This document shows, in pieces, positions 53,354 to 63,379 of a stretch of 64,000 nucleotides of DNA. The notes under the pieces are model-generated. The model did no database searches. It saw nothing but the letters and a program-made list of their open reading frames with translations, and had not been told where the DNA came from. Where the stretch lies: the NCBI GenBank assembly GCA_947489425.1, contig CANLDL010000001.1, forward strand, positions 248,001 to 312,000, read 5' to 3'. The stretch's first letter is position 1. Each line of letters begins with the position of its first letter. This DNA is from an uncultured Pseudomonadales bacterium (GTDB taxonomy: Bacteria; Pseudomonadota; Gammaproteobacteria; Pseudomonadales; Cellvibrionaceae). The translations under genes and the position numbers were made by a program.

Positions 53354-54363
53354 TATAGTTTTACCTGCTTTTTATTTAATGGACGTGTTTTCAATAAAGC
53401 TAGTAATGCTGTTAACAATAGTGCAATTGCAAGAGGCCACATATACAAGGCACGAGTTGGTCGTAACCATTGCTGCTCTTGTACTATGGGCTCAAGGATG
53501 TCGAGTTCTTTATAAATTTCTTCGAGTGATTCTGTCTCGCGGGCTCTAAAGTATTTGCCCCCTGTCTCTGTTGCAATACTGACAAGTGATTTTTCATCGA
53601 GCTGTATTGATGGATTAACTCTTCTCTGCCCAAAAAATCCCTTAATTAATAGTTCATCTGCACCAATCCCAATAGTATAAATTTTTACATCGGTTTGCTT
53701 GGCAAGCGTTGCTGCTTGTAGTGGCTCAATCTCTCCTGATGTATTGGCACCGTCGGTTAATAAAATAATGACTCGCTCTTTTGAGGCTTTTAACTCTTGT
53801 AGGCGCTTGATCGATAAACCAATGGCTTCTCCTATAGCAGTTTTTGGGCCTGCAAAGCCAAGCTGTGCTTCCATTAAAAATTGCGCAACAGTTTTTGTAT
53901 CAAAAGTCAGAGGTGCCTGTAAATAAGCATTACTACCAAATAAAACTAAGCCAATACGATCACCTTGGCGACGTTCTATAAAATCCTGTAAAACGTATTT
54001 AACCATTTCTAGACGAGTGGTAGGCTTGCCTTTTATGATCATATCTTGCTGATCCATACTGTCAGAAATATCAACAGCAATAAGTAAATCTCTACCAGAA
54101 GAGGGCGTAGCAACAGGCTCGCCAGCAAGCTGCGGTTTCGCTAAGGCAGTAAGTAGTAATAGCCAAATTGTTATGAGCAATAAGGTATTGCTTAAAAAGT
54201 GGTGAGAGGTGTTAATGGCCCCTATATTTTTTAGAGAACTAAGCTGTTGGTAAAAAGGCACAATGACCGCGTTTTTTTGACGTGACATAGGCTTTGCAAA
54301 TAAATAAATAAATAAAGGTAGTGGCAATAATAAAAACACCCAAGGCCATGCAAAATGAAACAT
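53353..54363 (-). CDS. batA: BatA-like VWA-domain membrane protein
   Basis: This 336-residue protein has TMs near 5-24 and 56-75, then a VWA domain (about 85-290) with MIDAS residues in AVDISDSMDQQD and LLTDGANTSGEI, and a final TM near 308-328. It is the BatA partner of the downstream BatB/C and BatD proteins. Start and stop are nested with its neighbours (1-nt overlaps on both sides), so it is tightly coupled. Confidence 0.88.
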   Translation of the reverse strand: MFHFAWPWVFLLLPLPLFIYLFAKPMSRQKNAVIVPFYQQLSSLKNIGAINTSHHFLSNTLLLITIWLLLLTALAKPQLAGEPVATPSSGRDLLIAVDISDSMDQQDMIIKGKPTTRLEMVKYVLQDFIERRQGDRIGLVLFGSNAYLQAPLTFDTKTVAQFLMEAQLGFAGPKTAIGEAIGLSIKRLQELKASKERVIILLTDGANTSGEIEPLQAATLAKQTDVKIYTIGIGADELLIKGFFGQRRVNPSIQLDEKSLVSIATETGGKYFRARETESLEEIYKELDILEPIVQEQQWLRPTRALYMWPLAIALLLTALLALLKTRPLNKKQVKL

Positions 54364-54896
54364 TAGGCTACCTCATCATTAATTTGTGTGAGGTTAGCTT
54401 TCACTTGGGTAGTATGTTTCTTAATCCAATTTTCTACTGCAAAATACAGTTCTTGATGATTGATATTAGTTGTTTTTTTATATTGAGATTCGTAAATAAA
54501 ATCGGCTAGCTCCCCCTTAAACAAAGGAGAGGGTGTTTGTTGATTAAGAAAGTCTATCCAGCCTCTCCCATATAACGCTTGTATATCATATGTGGGATAG
54601 GCGCTCATTGCAGTTCGTTTAAGGCATTCAAGATATTTGGCAACGATCTCTTTATCTGCCAAAGCATCTTGTGTGTAATGTAAAGAAGATGAGTATTCTT
54701 TTAATAAACGTAACGCTTCTTTTCGATAATTCCATTTTTTTTGATAGTTTTTATAGACAAAAAAAATGCCGATAAAAAAAGCAATAATGATAGCCAATAA
54801 TAGCCACCAGCCAAATGCTAGCGGCCAAATAGACACACTATTAGGTACAATAATGTCTTCAAGAGGAAGTATTTGGTTGGCAAGAGCGTTTGACAT
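54363..54896 (-). CDS. DUF4381 membrane protein
   Basis: This 177-residue protein has one TM at about 24-47 (PLAFGWWLLLAIIIAFFIGIF, positions 25-45). The soluble part (about 50-177) contains YGRGWIDFLNQQTPSPLF, typical of the DUF4381 proteins that sit between the DUF58 and VWA genes of MoxR operons. Function is unknown. It starts 2 nt after the DUF58 stop and overlaps the BatA start. Confidence 0.83.
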   Translation of the reverse strand: MSNALANQILPLEDIIVPNSVSIWPLAFGWWLLLAIIIAFFIGIFFVYKNYQKKWNYRKEALRLLKEYSSSLHYTQDALADKEIVAKYLECLKRTAMSAYPTYDIQALYGRGWIDFLNQQTPSPLFKGELADFIYESQYKKTTNINHQELYFAVENWIKKHTTQVKANLTQINDEVA

Positions 54897-54898
54897 TA

Positions 54899-55831
54899 TC
54901 AGGCTCTTTTTTTCTGGACGTTGATAAAGTTAGATATCGGCAGAGAAATATCAATAACGACTAGTTGTATAGATAAACGTAGACATAAATCCTCTACCGC
55001 TTTTTGTTTATCCGCAAAACGTTGATGTTGTTGCTTTTGAAATTTTTTATCAATGGATAATGTATGTTTTTCTTGGCCATTACTTAGTGTAATGTTTTCT
55101 ATAGAGGGTAGCGTCTTTTCGAGAGGGTCAACTAACCAATATAAAACCACAGAGTGAGCTCGTGATAACTGAAATAAGGATTTCTCACTTTCGAGATCTA
55201 CATCGTAGCAATCGCTGATAATAATACACTCGGTACCGCTATGTGTAATATGTTGTAGTTGCTGTAAGCCTTGGGTCAAGCTAGGTTCTTTGTGGGTTGC
55301 GTTGATATCAATAGAATTATTACTTTGGCTAAGCAACTGTAACCACTGGTTCACGGCTTTACTTGAGCGAGCAGGGCGAGTTTCCAGAACTTGATGTGTA
55401 TTTAAAACCAAGCCACCAACTCTATCTCCACGAGCAAGAATTGACCAATTAATAATAGCGGATAAATAACAAGCATAGACGGACTTAAAGCAGTACTGAC
55501 TGCCAAAAAACATTGACCGCCTTTGATCCACGAAGGTGATAACCGGTCTTTCTTTTTCGTCACGGTAACATTTTGTATGGGTAGTTTGGGTTCGCGCAGT
55601 CACTCTCCAGTCAATGTTGCGAACATCGTCACCGACTTGATATAGGCGAACTTCTTCAAACTCCATACCTCGACTAACGGCGCGACTGCGGTGTTGGCCA
55701 CTGGTTAATGCATTGCTTAGTTTGCTAGAAAACCGTAGATAAGGTTTGGCTAACAAGCGTAGGCTTTGTAGCTCTGTTAGGCTGACAAAGGCACCTTCAG
55801 GTTGGTAATTGATAGAGCCTGTAACAGTCAT
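54899..55831 (-). CDS. DUF58 domain protein of the MoxR operon
   Basis: From the minus-strand ATG at 55831 the protein has 310 residues. DUF58 signatures are present: SGQHRSRAVSRGMEFEEVR, GDDVRNIDWRVTART and THTKCYRDEKERP. DUF58 proteins are thought to be VWA-like and to be served by MoxR ATPases. I chose 55831 because it lies one base beyond the MoxR stop; an ATG at 55906 inside moxR would add an unlikely basic leader. No TM is evident. Confidence 0.85.
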   Translation of the reverse strand: MTVTGSINYQPEGAFVSLTELQSLRLLAKPYLRFSSKLSNALTSGQHRSRAVSRGMEFEEVRLYQVGDDVRNIDWRVTARTQTTHTKCYRDEKERPVITFVDQRRSMFFGSQYCFKSVYACYLSAIINWSILARGDRVGGLVLNTHQVLETRPARSSKAVNQWLQLLSQSNNSIDINATHKEPSLTQGLQQLQHITHSGTECIIISDCYDVDLESEKSLFQLSRAHSVVLYWLVDPLEKTLPSIENITLSNGQEKHTLSIDKKFQKQQHQRFADKQKAVEDLCLRLSIQLVVIDISLPISNFINVQKKRA

Positions 55832-55832
55832 A

Positions 55833-56780
55833 TTATGCGATGGATACTTTTTCCAAAAGACGAGAAATAACTTGATCCTTAGTGATGCCTTGCGCTTCGG
55901 CTTCAAAACTCAGCAATAAACGGTGTCTGAAAACATCATATATAACAGCATGAATATCATCGGGTGTTACAAAATCGTTACCCTGCAAAAAGGCATGTGC
56001 CTTTGAGCAGCGATCTAAGCTGATGGTTGCCCGTGGACTAACGCCATATTCTAGCCATTGTGCTAATTCTTTATCGAGTAATGCTGGTGCACGTGTTGCC
56101 ATAGTAAGTTGGACTATATAATTGTCCAAGCTCTCTGCTGTATGTACCTGGCTTACAGCCTGTCTTGCAATCATAAGGTCTTGTTGGCTAACAACGGGTG
56201 GTGTTTCCGTTGCCTCTTGTATGTTTTCTGAGCGAATTAGCTGCAATATAGCAGCTTCCGATTGCGCATCTGGGTAGTCGACATTGATATGCATCAAAAA
56301 CCGGTCAAGTTGCGCCTCAGGTAGTGGGTAAGTCCCTTCCTGTTCCAATGGGTTTTGTGTTGCCATCACCAAGAACAGTTCAGGTAATGGGTAGGTTTTA
56401 TTACCCACGCTGACTTGCTGCTCAGCCATTGCTTCTAGTAGTGCCGATTGCACTTTAGCGGGTGCTCTGTTGATTTCGTCTGCAAGTACTAAGTTATGGA
56501 AGATAGGCCCTGCTTGAAACTCAAAACTATGGTCTTGAGATCGGTAGATATCGGTACCTGTTATGTCCGTTGGCAATAAGTCAGGGGTGAATTGTATACG
56601 CTGAAAATCACCTTCGATTCCTGAGGCCAACATTTTAATCGCTTTTGTTTTAGCAAGGCCAGGTGCACCTTCGACTAATAAATGGCCATCGGCCAGTAGT
56701 GCAATAAGTAATTTATCTATCAGTTGAGGCTGGCCGATAATTTGCTGTTTAAGCCAAGATCGTAGGGGGGTTAAGAGCAT
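55833..56780 (-). CDS. MoxR-family AAA+ ATPase
   Basis: This 315-residue AAA+ ATPase has Walker A GAPGLAKT (38-45), Walker B in LVLADEINRAPAK, the sensor 1 region LVMATQNPLEQEGTYPLPEAQLDRF (about 134-158) and a C-terminal lid (SPRATISLDRCSKAHAFL). MoxR proteins act as chaperone-like ATPases on VWA partners, and four such partner genes follow. It heads the operon. A 104-nt gap without a terminator separates it from hflD upstream. Confidence 0.92.
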   Translation of the reverse strand: MLLTPLRSWLKQQIIGQPQLIDKLLIALLADGHLLVEGAPGLAKTKAIKMLASGIEGDFQRIQFTPDLLPTDITGTDIYRSQDHSFEFQAGPIFHNLVLADEINRAPAKVQSALLEAMAEQQVSVGNKTYPLPELFLVMATQNPLEQEGTYPLPEAQLDRFLMHINVDYPDAQSEAAILQLIRSENIQEATETPPVVSQQDLMIARQAVSQVHTAESLDNYIVQLTMATRAPALLDKELAQWLEYGVSPRATISLDRCSKAHAFLQGNDFVTPDDIHAVIYDVFRHRLLLSFEAEAQGITKDQVISRLLEKVSIA

Positions 56781-56884
56781 AGTAATAATCGTTTTGTTAG
56801 TGAATAGTTAATACTAAAGGCATGAATGTTATATATCGACGCCTTATTTAATTTCAAGCTTTTTAGCTCTAATCATTAGTGCCA

Positions 56885-57514
56885 TTATGATTGTTGTAGT
56901 TCCTTCTGTAGCGATTTCGCAGTTGCTAAAATAGATGTACGTTGATAAATGGCCTTTAGTCTATTACCTCCAAACTGACGCCATAGTACAGCTGAGCGTA
57001 CACCGGCAAACAATAATGTTCTAATTTGGTTAGCAATACGTGTTTGTTGTAAATACTGGTATTCACCCATAACTTGTATACGGAAACTAAAGGTACTAAT
57101 GGTATCTGTATATATGTCGGCAAGCCCAGCAATGACGTTCTCGTGTGTTGGCTCAAAATGTTCAAGTTGTAGGCGACTTTTATCGAGTCTATTGGCAATT
57201 ACCTCGAGCATGGCTTGATTTTTTGTGAGTTGCTTCTGCAAATGTAAAATTCCCATTACGTAGCGTATACAATCGCCGTTGCGTTTTGGGCTTCTACTGA
57301 GGTTTGCTATCAAAAAACTAAGGCCTTCTTCTAGGTTTATAAGCCCGCCATAAACGTCTAGAGCATCGGCAGGGTTTTGGTTGAATAGGCTTTTAACTGC
57401 CACCTCAAACTCCTCAGATTTAATATGCCCGGTTTTTGCCAATTGGCCTACGCCACCAGCAAACTGGAACATGGCTGCAAGAGCGATTGTCTGCCCAGTA
57501 AGATCATTAGCCAA
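56885..57514 (-). CDS. hflD: HflD homologue
   Basis: From the minus-strand TTG near 57514 the protein has 209 residues starting with an ANDLTGQTIALAAMFQ N-terminus typical of HflD, a membrane-associated protein known from lambda lysogeny studies in E. coli. AAGGAG lies about 6 nt before that TTG, which supports it over the more distant TTG at 57607 inside mnmA. LTGQTIALAAMFQFAGGV and LLFAGVRSAVLWRQFGG are the conserved ends. mnmA - hflD is the usual order, but purB, which follows in E. coli, is absent here. Confidence 0.9.
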   Translation of the reverse strand: MANDLTGQTIALAAMFQFAGGVGQLAKTGHIKSEEFEVAVKSLFNQNPADALDVYGGLINLEEGLSFLIANLSRSPKRNGDCIRYVMGILHLQKQLTKNQAMLEVIANRLDKSRLQLEHFEPTHENVIAGLADIYTDTISTFSFRIQVMGEYQYLQQTRIANQIRTLLFAGVRSAVLWRQFGGNRLKAIYQRTSILATAKSLQKELQQS

Positions 57515-57567
57515 AAAAAATCTCCTTCTTATTGATTTTATCGTTATAGCTTGTTTTATGGTGTGTT

Positions 57568-58725
57568 TTAGTGACGGTTTTGAATAACTGCTCCACCTAA
57601 ACAGCAATTACCATCATAGAAGACGATAGATTGCCCAGGTGTAATTGCACGCTGAGGCTCATCAAACACTACTTGTAGGACAGTGTTTTGTGATGCTTGT
57701 TGCGTATCGGTATTGTTATTTTTATTAGGTATTATACTCACTTCACAGGACTGATCAGCCTGCCGATAGCGTATTTTTGCTTTGCAACGGAAGTGTGTAA
57801 CTTCATTATTGATGGGGTTTGAGGTTATCCAATGGACTTTGTTGGCTTCAAGGGTGCTGTGGTAGAGCAAGGGGTGCTCAGAACCTTGAACAATCAATAA
57901 TTCATTAGTTTCTAGGTTTTTGCCAGCAACGTACCAAGGAGCATCACCTGCATTTTTTACCCCACCAATGCCCAAGCCTTGGCGCTGGCCAATGGTGTGA
58001 TACATTAAGCCTTGATGTTGGCCAATAATATCACCTGAGTCGGTCACAATATTACCGGGTTGTGCGGGAATATAGGTTTGTAAAAAGTCCTTAAAGCGGC
58101 GTTCACCAATAAAACAGATGCCAGTACTGTCCTTTTTATTATGAGTAATTAAGTCATGTTGCTCAGCTAAGGCCCTAACCACAGGTTTTTCTAGCTCACC
58201 GACGGGGAATAGGGTTTTAGCGAATTCCTCACTACCAACGGCATGTAAAAAATAGCTCTGATCTTTGTTGTTATCTAAGCCCTTGAGCAAATACGTGTTA
58301 TTGCTATTATCTTCACGCCTAGCGTAGTGACCTGTCGCAATAAAGTTAGCCCCTAATAGCTGTGCATATTCTAAAAAGACTTTAAATTTAATTTCGCGAT
58401 TACACAAAATATCAGGATTAGGTGTACGGCCAGCTTTATATTCCTCTAAAAAATATTCGAATACATTATCCCAATACTCTGCCGCAAAATTAGCGGTATG
58501 TAGTTTAATACTTAGTTTGTTGCACACTTGTTGTGCATCAGCTAAGTCTGCTTTGGCCGTACAATACTCGGTATCGTCGTCTTCATCCCAGTTTTTCATA
58601 AACAAGCCTTCAACATCATATCCTTGCTGAATGAGTAAAAGAGCGGCAACTGACGAGTCAACACCGCCAGACATGCCGACGATAACTTTGTTGTTTTCAG
58701 GGGGTAGATGTGAGGAAGAGCTCAT
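57568..58725 (-). CDS. mnmA: tRNA-specific 2-thiouridylase MnmA
   Basis: This 385-residue enzyme thiolates U34 of Lys, Glu and Gln tRNAs. The PP-loop motif GMSGGVDSS (17-25) binds ATP. The two sulfur-handling cysteines are Cys108 ([12 protein letters not shown]) and Cys204 ([12 protein letters not shown]). [15 protein letters not shown] is also typical. An insertion rich in Asn/Thr/Gln ([12 protein letters not shown]) near 342-353 is slightly unusual. hflD follows. Confidence 0.96.
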   Translation of the reverse strand: MSSSSHLPPENNKVIVGMSGGVDSSVAALLLIQQGYDVEGLFMKNWDEDDDTEYCTAKADLADAQQVCNKLSIKLHTANFAAEYWDNVFEYFLEEYKAGRTPNPDILCNREIKFKVFLEYAQLLGANFIATGHYARREDNSNNTYLLKGLDNNKDQSYFLHAVGSEEFAKTLFPVGELEKPVVRALAEQHDLITHNKKDSTGICFIGERRFKDFLQTYIPAQPGNIVTDSGDIIGQHQGLMYHTIGQRQGLGIGGVKNAGDAPWYVAGKNLETNELLIVQGSEHPLLYHSTLEANKVHWITSNPINNEVTHFRCKAKIRYRQADQSCEVSIIPNKNNNTDTQQASQNTVLQVVFDEPQRAITPGQSIVFYDGNCCLGGAVIQNRH

Positions 58726-58987
58726 AATCTGTGCAATACTTATGTTGAAGTTCGAACGAAGTCTAAAGGGGTAATTATAAGCGAATTAGAGAAGGGGAAT
58801 TACACAATTTTACGATAAAAATGCATATTTCTAGTTTTAATGGAGGTTATTGCTTTTAAAGTCATCGTGCAGCCGGTGTTGCATACATACTGCTTTAACT
58901 GATGGTTTATAGAATTTAGGTGGCTCATTGCTGCAGCTTTTGCATAAACTACCGGAATGCTATCTAGTCTGTGGCTTTAAGGACTAA

Positions 58988-61318
58988 CTATTCGCTCTTA
59001 AACTGGTTAATAAGTGTATTAAGCTTTTGGGTAGCCGATGAGATATTTTGGCTGTTCTGGTCTACAGCCTCAGAACTCTCTTGGTTTGCTTCAGAGATAT
59101 TATTAACTTCTGTAATTAAGCTTTTTGCACTATTACTCGCAGAGTTTTGAATCTGCGCGCTTTCTGATATTTGTTTGTTGAGTTTAGTGATATTGAGGAT
59201 TTCTTCTTTAATATGCAGTAGTGACTCACTGGCTTTTTCAGCTTCTTGTACAGAAACTTCAACGGATTGATTACCAAGTAGCATTGCATTGACAGCTGCT
59301 TGTGCATTTTTTTGTAGTACTTCGATAATGCTGTTGATCTCTAAAGTGGATTCTTGGGTTCTACTGGCAAGGGCACGAACTTCATCGGCGACAACTGCGA
59401 ATCCTCTTCCTTGCTCACCTGCACGTGCAGCTTCGATAGAAGCATTTAGTGCCAGTAAATTTGTTTGTTCTGCAATAACGTTTATAACGCCAACGACAGA
59501 GCCAATGGTTTTACTGGTATGTTCTAGTTCATTGATGGTTTGGCTAGCATCATCAACATTTTTAGCAACATTTAATATCGATGATTTACTTGCTTCCATC
59601 ACAGCTACGCCGTTGTTTGATGTATTTGCAACATTGTCTGCTGTCTGCTCTGCGGTGATGGCAAAGTCAGCAACGTTTTCTGCCAAGTCGCTAATTTCAT
59701 TCATTGAAACAGTGGCTTTTTTAATAGCTTGTTGTTGTTGCGATGCACCTTGAGTATTTTGGGTAGAAATAGATTTCATTTCTTTAGAGGTGTTCTCTAA
59801 TTGAATGGCTTCTTGTTTAATATCAAGAATAACCGACTGTACTTTTTGGGTAAATGTATTAAACCATTTTGCTAGTTCACCTATTTCATCGCTACGATCT
59901 TCATTTAGCCGTGCAGTTAAATCTCCTTCACCTTCGGCAATATCTTTCATCACCTCTACAGTTTTATTAATAGGTGAGACGAGGCTTCGTGCAAATAATA
60001 GTGTTGCTATCATACTGACCAGTATTACAATAACTGCTGTTGCCATAGCACTATAGGTAACTTTTTTAGAGAGAGCAGCTGCAGCTGCAGTAGCCTCGGT
60101 ATAATCTATTTCACTGATTATTGCCCATTCATTATTAAATATTTTAATAGGTGAATAACTGGCGATTACTTCATTTCCGGTATATTTTTTATAAGTAATA
60201 GTGCCTGAGTTATCGGCAATCGCTGCCTCAATAGCTGGACCACTCACTGATTGTAAAAATATACTAGTATGGTGGTTTTTAATTGAAGTCAGTGATTTCT
60301 GATCAATGCTTTGTTGCTCTAGTAGCTGGACATAGTTTTCCGAATTTTCGACTAAAATACGGCTATTGCTACGCATAAAACCATCTTTGCCTGCTAAGAA
60401 TGTTTCTCCACTGTTGCCGAGTCCATTATGTTGCCAATTTTTATTGTAGGTAATGATTTTATTCATCATAGATGATGATAATTTAAATATTAAAACGCCA
60501 GAAATTTTTTTGTTATCGTAAATTGGTTTTGATATAAAAAATCCTGGCTCATCAAAAGAGGGCATGTAAAAGCTAAAATCACTTAGGTAAACAACACCTG
60601 CTTGATCGGCTTCTATTTTTAGTGCCTCTTTATAGGCAGTGGCCAAACCGGTATTCGAAAAATACCCCTCATTTAGTGATACGGCATAATCAATATTTTT
60701 ATTAACTGAATATAGAACATAGCCTCTCTTTGCATCGATAATGTAAACATCATCGTAGCCAAACTGAGTAGTATAGCTTTGCAGTTCTTGGTGTATGTTT
60801 TGGTGTGCCGAAGCATAGCTATTAAATTTTCCATCGCTAAGAAGTTTACTTTTTTCATAAAATGAGTATTTGTTCTTAGCAATATATTCATGTTGAAGAG
60901 CCAAACTATTGGGCTCTAGTTCATCAATCAAGGTGTTTAATTTAGGTGTCTTTTTAGGGTTTAGCTTCTGATATTCACTCAAAAACACATCATTATAATA
61001 AGTGTTAATCGATGATTTTTGTTTCTCTGCTGTGTCGGCCGATTTATAGTTGTAAAAAGAAAAGCGCAGTTGTTTTGTGCCTTTAATAACGGTTGTATCA
61101 CTGGCAACACTTCTGATTTCTTGAGCGACTTGTTCAAAGTAGGTTTGGAGTTGGGCACTAGTGGAGTATTTGATGGCATTGAGCTTTTCAAGGCTGCTTG
61201 CTTCTAGGGCTAGTTTAGACTGTTGGGCACTAATGTATCCGAGCACTACAGATATACAGATCAGCCCACTGACAATTAACGTACTTGCCCCTACGATGAG
61301 TTTCGTTTGTATCTTCAT
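58988..61318 (-). CDS. Methyl-accepting chemotaxis protein with dCache-type sensor
   Basis: This 776-residue chemoreceptor has TM1 at about 8-30, a large periplasmic double-Cache-type domain (31-418; [21 protein letters not shown] and [17 protein letters not shown] mark the two Cache lobes in outline), TM2 at 420-444, a HAMP (445-497) and a cytoplasmic signalling domain. The signalling hairpin is intact at about 615-651 ([28 protein letters not shown]). There is no CheR-binding pentapeptide at the C-terminus (ends NQFKSE). The ligand is unknown. It is a single-gene unit. Confidence 0.94.
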   Translation of the reverse strand: MKIQTKLIVGASTLIVSGLICISVVLGYISAQQSKLALEASSLEKLNAIKYSTSAQLQTYFEQVAQEIRSVASDTTVIKGTKQLRFSFYNYKSADTAEKQKSSINTYYNDVFLSEYQKLNPKKTPKLNTLIDELEPNSLALQHEYIAKNKYSFYEKSKLLSDGKFNSYASAHQNIHQELQSYTTQFGYDDVYIIDAKRGYVLYSVNKNIDYAVSLNEGYFSNTGLATAYKEALKIEADQAGVVYLSDFSFYMPSFDEPGFFISKPIYDNKKISGVLIFKLSSSMMNKIITYNKNWQHNGLGNSGETFLAGKDGFMRSNSRILVENSENYVQLLEQQSIDQKSLTSIKNHHTSIFLQSVSGPAIEAAIADNSGTITYKKYTGNEVIASYSPIKIFNNEWAIISEIDYTEATAAAAALSKKVTYSAMATAVIVILVSMIATLLFARSLVSPINKTVEVMKDIAEGEGDLTARLNEDRSDEIGELAKWFNTFTQKVQSVILDIKQEAIQLENTSKEMKSISTQNTQGASQQQQAIKKATVSMNEISDLAENVADFAITAEQTADNVANTSNNGVAVMEASKSSILNVAKNVDDASQTINELEHTSKTIGSVVGVINVIAEQTNLLALNASIEAARAGEQGRGFAVVADEVRALASRTQESTLEINSIIEVLQKNAQAAVNAMLLGNQSVEVSVQEAEKASESLLHIKEEILNITKLNKQISESAQIQNSASNSAKSLITEVNNISEANQESSEAVDQNSQNISSATQKLNTLINQFKSE

Positions 61319-61889
61319 GTTTTTATCGCTAGTTATGACTCTATTTATTTAACCCTAGCTCAGATTGAACTAGATACAACTACTGAGGTGTGATTAATGC
61401 TTATATTTTAGAGATCTCTGATTAACCTTGGATAACTTCTGGTTTATTGGGTACTAAGGAGATCAAGGCGGCTTTTTGTAGTAATGTTTAGATTTTATAA
61501 AAAGAGTACAAAGCTTAGTACATCATGCCCTAGACGGAGGGTACATTGAAATCAACTGGGAGATGTAGGTCAAATTTTGCACCTGCAAAATAGACCTCAG
61601 GTCATCTGTGGCACTTGAGCAGTTTTCAAGTGCCTAAGCGTATTTTAGACTTACACAAAAGTCATTCGATGTTAATTAGAGAAGTCTCTTTAATAATTAA
61701 GTAAGGGAAGAAAACCTTACTAAAGGGGAGGATGGGAGTGTTTTAAGCGAGAATCATTAGATCAAGCAACAGAGTAAAGCCGCTAGTTACACTTGAAAGG
61801 AGTATTTGGGCGCTATAACGAAAAAAGCCAAGATAAGTCACTTACCTTGGCTTTGATAGGGTAGTTACAGTTATAGAAGCTAACGAAGG
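61319..61889. other. Gene-free 571-bp region with three hairpins
   Basis: No ORF of note is present on either strand. Three well-formed inverted repeats occur. The first pairs AGGTC and ATTTTGCA (61567-61581) with TGCAAAAT and GACCT (61584-61597), with a small internal loop. The second is GGCACTTGA (61610-61618) and TCAAGTGCC (61626-61634). The third is AGTAAGG (61700-61706) and CCTTACT (61715-61721). A palindrome AGAGATCTCT is at 61410-61419. A structured RNA or regulatory region is possible. Confidence 0.4.
61821..61851 (-). terminator. Rho-independent terminator of the liv operon
   Basis: On the minus strand, GCCAAGGTAAG pairs with CTTATCTTGGC (one mismatch) around a TGA loop and runs into six Ts (61821-61826 on the plus strand are As). 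It lies about 40 nt beyond the livF stop. Confidence 0.9.
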
Positions 61890-62606
61890 TTAAATAGCTA
61901 AATATTCCTCTCGCAATTGATCATTGTTCATGACTTCCTCTGCACTACCATCAAATACGACTTGCCCCATATCTAAAATAACAGCCCTATCTGCTAATTT
62001 AAGTGCAGCAATGGCGTTTTGCTCAACAATGATGGTTGTTATACCTAGGTCTCTAATACCCATCAATATACGTTCAATTTCTTGCACAATAACAGGTGCA
62101 AGCCCTTCATAAGGCTCATCTAACAACAATAAGCGACAATCACGCGCAAGCGAGCGAGCAACCGCTAGCATTTGCTGCTCTCCACCTGAGAGGGTAATAC
62201 CTTCTTGTGTACGACGCTCGGCAAGGCGAGGGAAGTGCTCAAATATCTTCTCTTTGCTCCATCCAATAGGTGGGGCAATTTGTGCTAGATCTAATGATTC
62301 TTCAACGGTCATACCGGCGATAATACGTCTATCCTCTGGCACGAGGCTAACGCCAATTTGCGCAGCCTCAAAGGCTTTCATATTATGAACAGCCTGTCCG
62401 CCTAGATGAATTTCACCAGATTTCATCTGTGGGTCATCGGTACGTGCAATACTGCGTAGGGTAGAGGTCTTGCCTGCACCATTACGGCCTAATAGGGCTA
62501 GTATCTCACCCTCTTTAATATCAAAGCTTATGCCTTGAACAATATAGCTCTCACCATAGTAGGAATGAATATCCTTAACTGAGAAAAAAGGTTGTTTGTC
62601 ACTCAT
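61890..62606 (-). CDS. livF: Branched-chain amino acid-type ABC transporter ATPase LivF
   Basis: This 238-residue ATPase has Walker A GRNGAGKT (40-47), signature LSGGEQQMLAVARSL, Walker B LLLLDEPYEGLAP and the LivF-typical VPEDRRIIAGMTVEESL. It powers a HAAT-family importer with LivG and the LivH/LivM membrane pair. Whether the substrate is branched-chain amino acids, another amino acid or an amide cannot be told without the binding protein, which lies outside the window. It overlaps livG by 4 nt. Confidence 0.9.
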   Translation of the reverse strand: MSDKQPFFSVKDIHSYYGESYIVQGISFDIKEGEILALLGRNGAGKTSTLRSIARTDDPQMKSGEIHLGGQAVHNMKAFEAAQIGVSLVPEDRRIIAGMTVEESLDLAQIAPPIGWSKEKIFEHFPRLAERRTQEGITLSGGEQQMLAVARSLARDCRLLLLDEPYEGLAPVIVQEIERILMGIRDLGITTIIVEQNAIAALKLADRAVILDMGQVVFDGSAEEVMNNDQLREEYLAI

Positions 62607-63379
62607 ACTTCTGCACTCCCTAGATATGCTTCTCTCACTTTAGGATGGCCTTTAATTTCATCTGGATGACCCTCGGCAATAATTGCACCCTGTGCAAGTA
62701 CACTGATTTTATCGGCCAAACTAAAAACAACATGCATATCGTGCTCAATAATTACTTTTGTCATCCCCCGGGCTTTAATCTTCATTAATAGCTCAATGGT
62801 TTGGTTGGTATCGTGCCGTGCCATACCAGCGGTGGGCTCATCCAATAATAAAAGCTTAGGGTGTTGTATTAAGCACATAGCCAATTCTAAGCGACGTTTA
62901 TTACCACGAGACAAGCTACCCGCATGATTATGATGTTGATCGGCCATGCCAAGGTCTTCGAGAAAATGTAATGCTTCTTCTTCAATGGCTTTTTCATCGC
63001 GTAGGGCTTTAAAAATATTTAACTTAAAAGAGCCATCGCGCTTTGCAAAAGCAGGAATCATGACATTTTCTAAAATAGATAAATCAGGAAATATTTGGGG
63101 TGTTTGAAAAACACGCGAAATACCCATTTGATTAATGTCATGTGGCATAAATCCTTTGGTTAAATCATGCCCTTCAAAGTCAATACGACCGGTATCGGCT
63201 TGCAATAAGCCAATACACGTATTGAGTAGGGTAGATTTACCGGCGCCATTAGGGCCAATAATCGCATGTGTTTTGCCTTCTTCAATCTGAAGATTAATGT
63301 CACTTAATGCTTGTAAGCCACCAAATGATTTATTCACCCCTGAGATATCAAGGACGATGTTGGATTGTTCTGCACTCAT
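62603..63379 (-). CDS. livG: Branched-chain amino acid-type ABC transporter ATPase LivG
   Basis: This 258-residue ATPase has Walker [10 protein letters not shown], the LivG-type [20 protein letters not shown], a signature [15 protein letters not shown] (LSRGN instead of the usual LSGGQ or LSYGQ) and Walker [13 protein letters not shown]. The switch [14 protein letters not shown] is present. It overlaps both neighbours by 4 nt, so livMGF are co-translated. The altered signature motif is a minor oddity. Confidence 0.9.
   Translation of the reverse strand: MSAEQSNIVLDISGVNKSFGGLQALSDINLQIEEGKTHAIIGPNGAGKSTLLNTCIGLLQADTGRIDFEGHDLTKGFMPHDINQMGISRVFQTPQIFPDLSILENVMIPAFAKRDGSFKLNIFKALRDEKAIEEEALHFLEDLGMADQHHNHAGSLSRGNKRRLELAMCLIQHPKLLLLDEPTAGMARHDTNQTIELLMKIKARGMTKVIIEHDMHVVFSLADKISVLAQGAIIAEGHPDEIKGHPKVREAYLGSAEV

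Noticed and set aside
57515..57607. 31-residue N-terminal extension of HflD from TTG 57607
   Set aside because: It overlaps the mnmA coding end, lacks an RBS and is absent from the HflD family. The TTG near 57514 has AAGGAG at the right distance.
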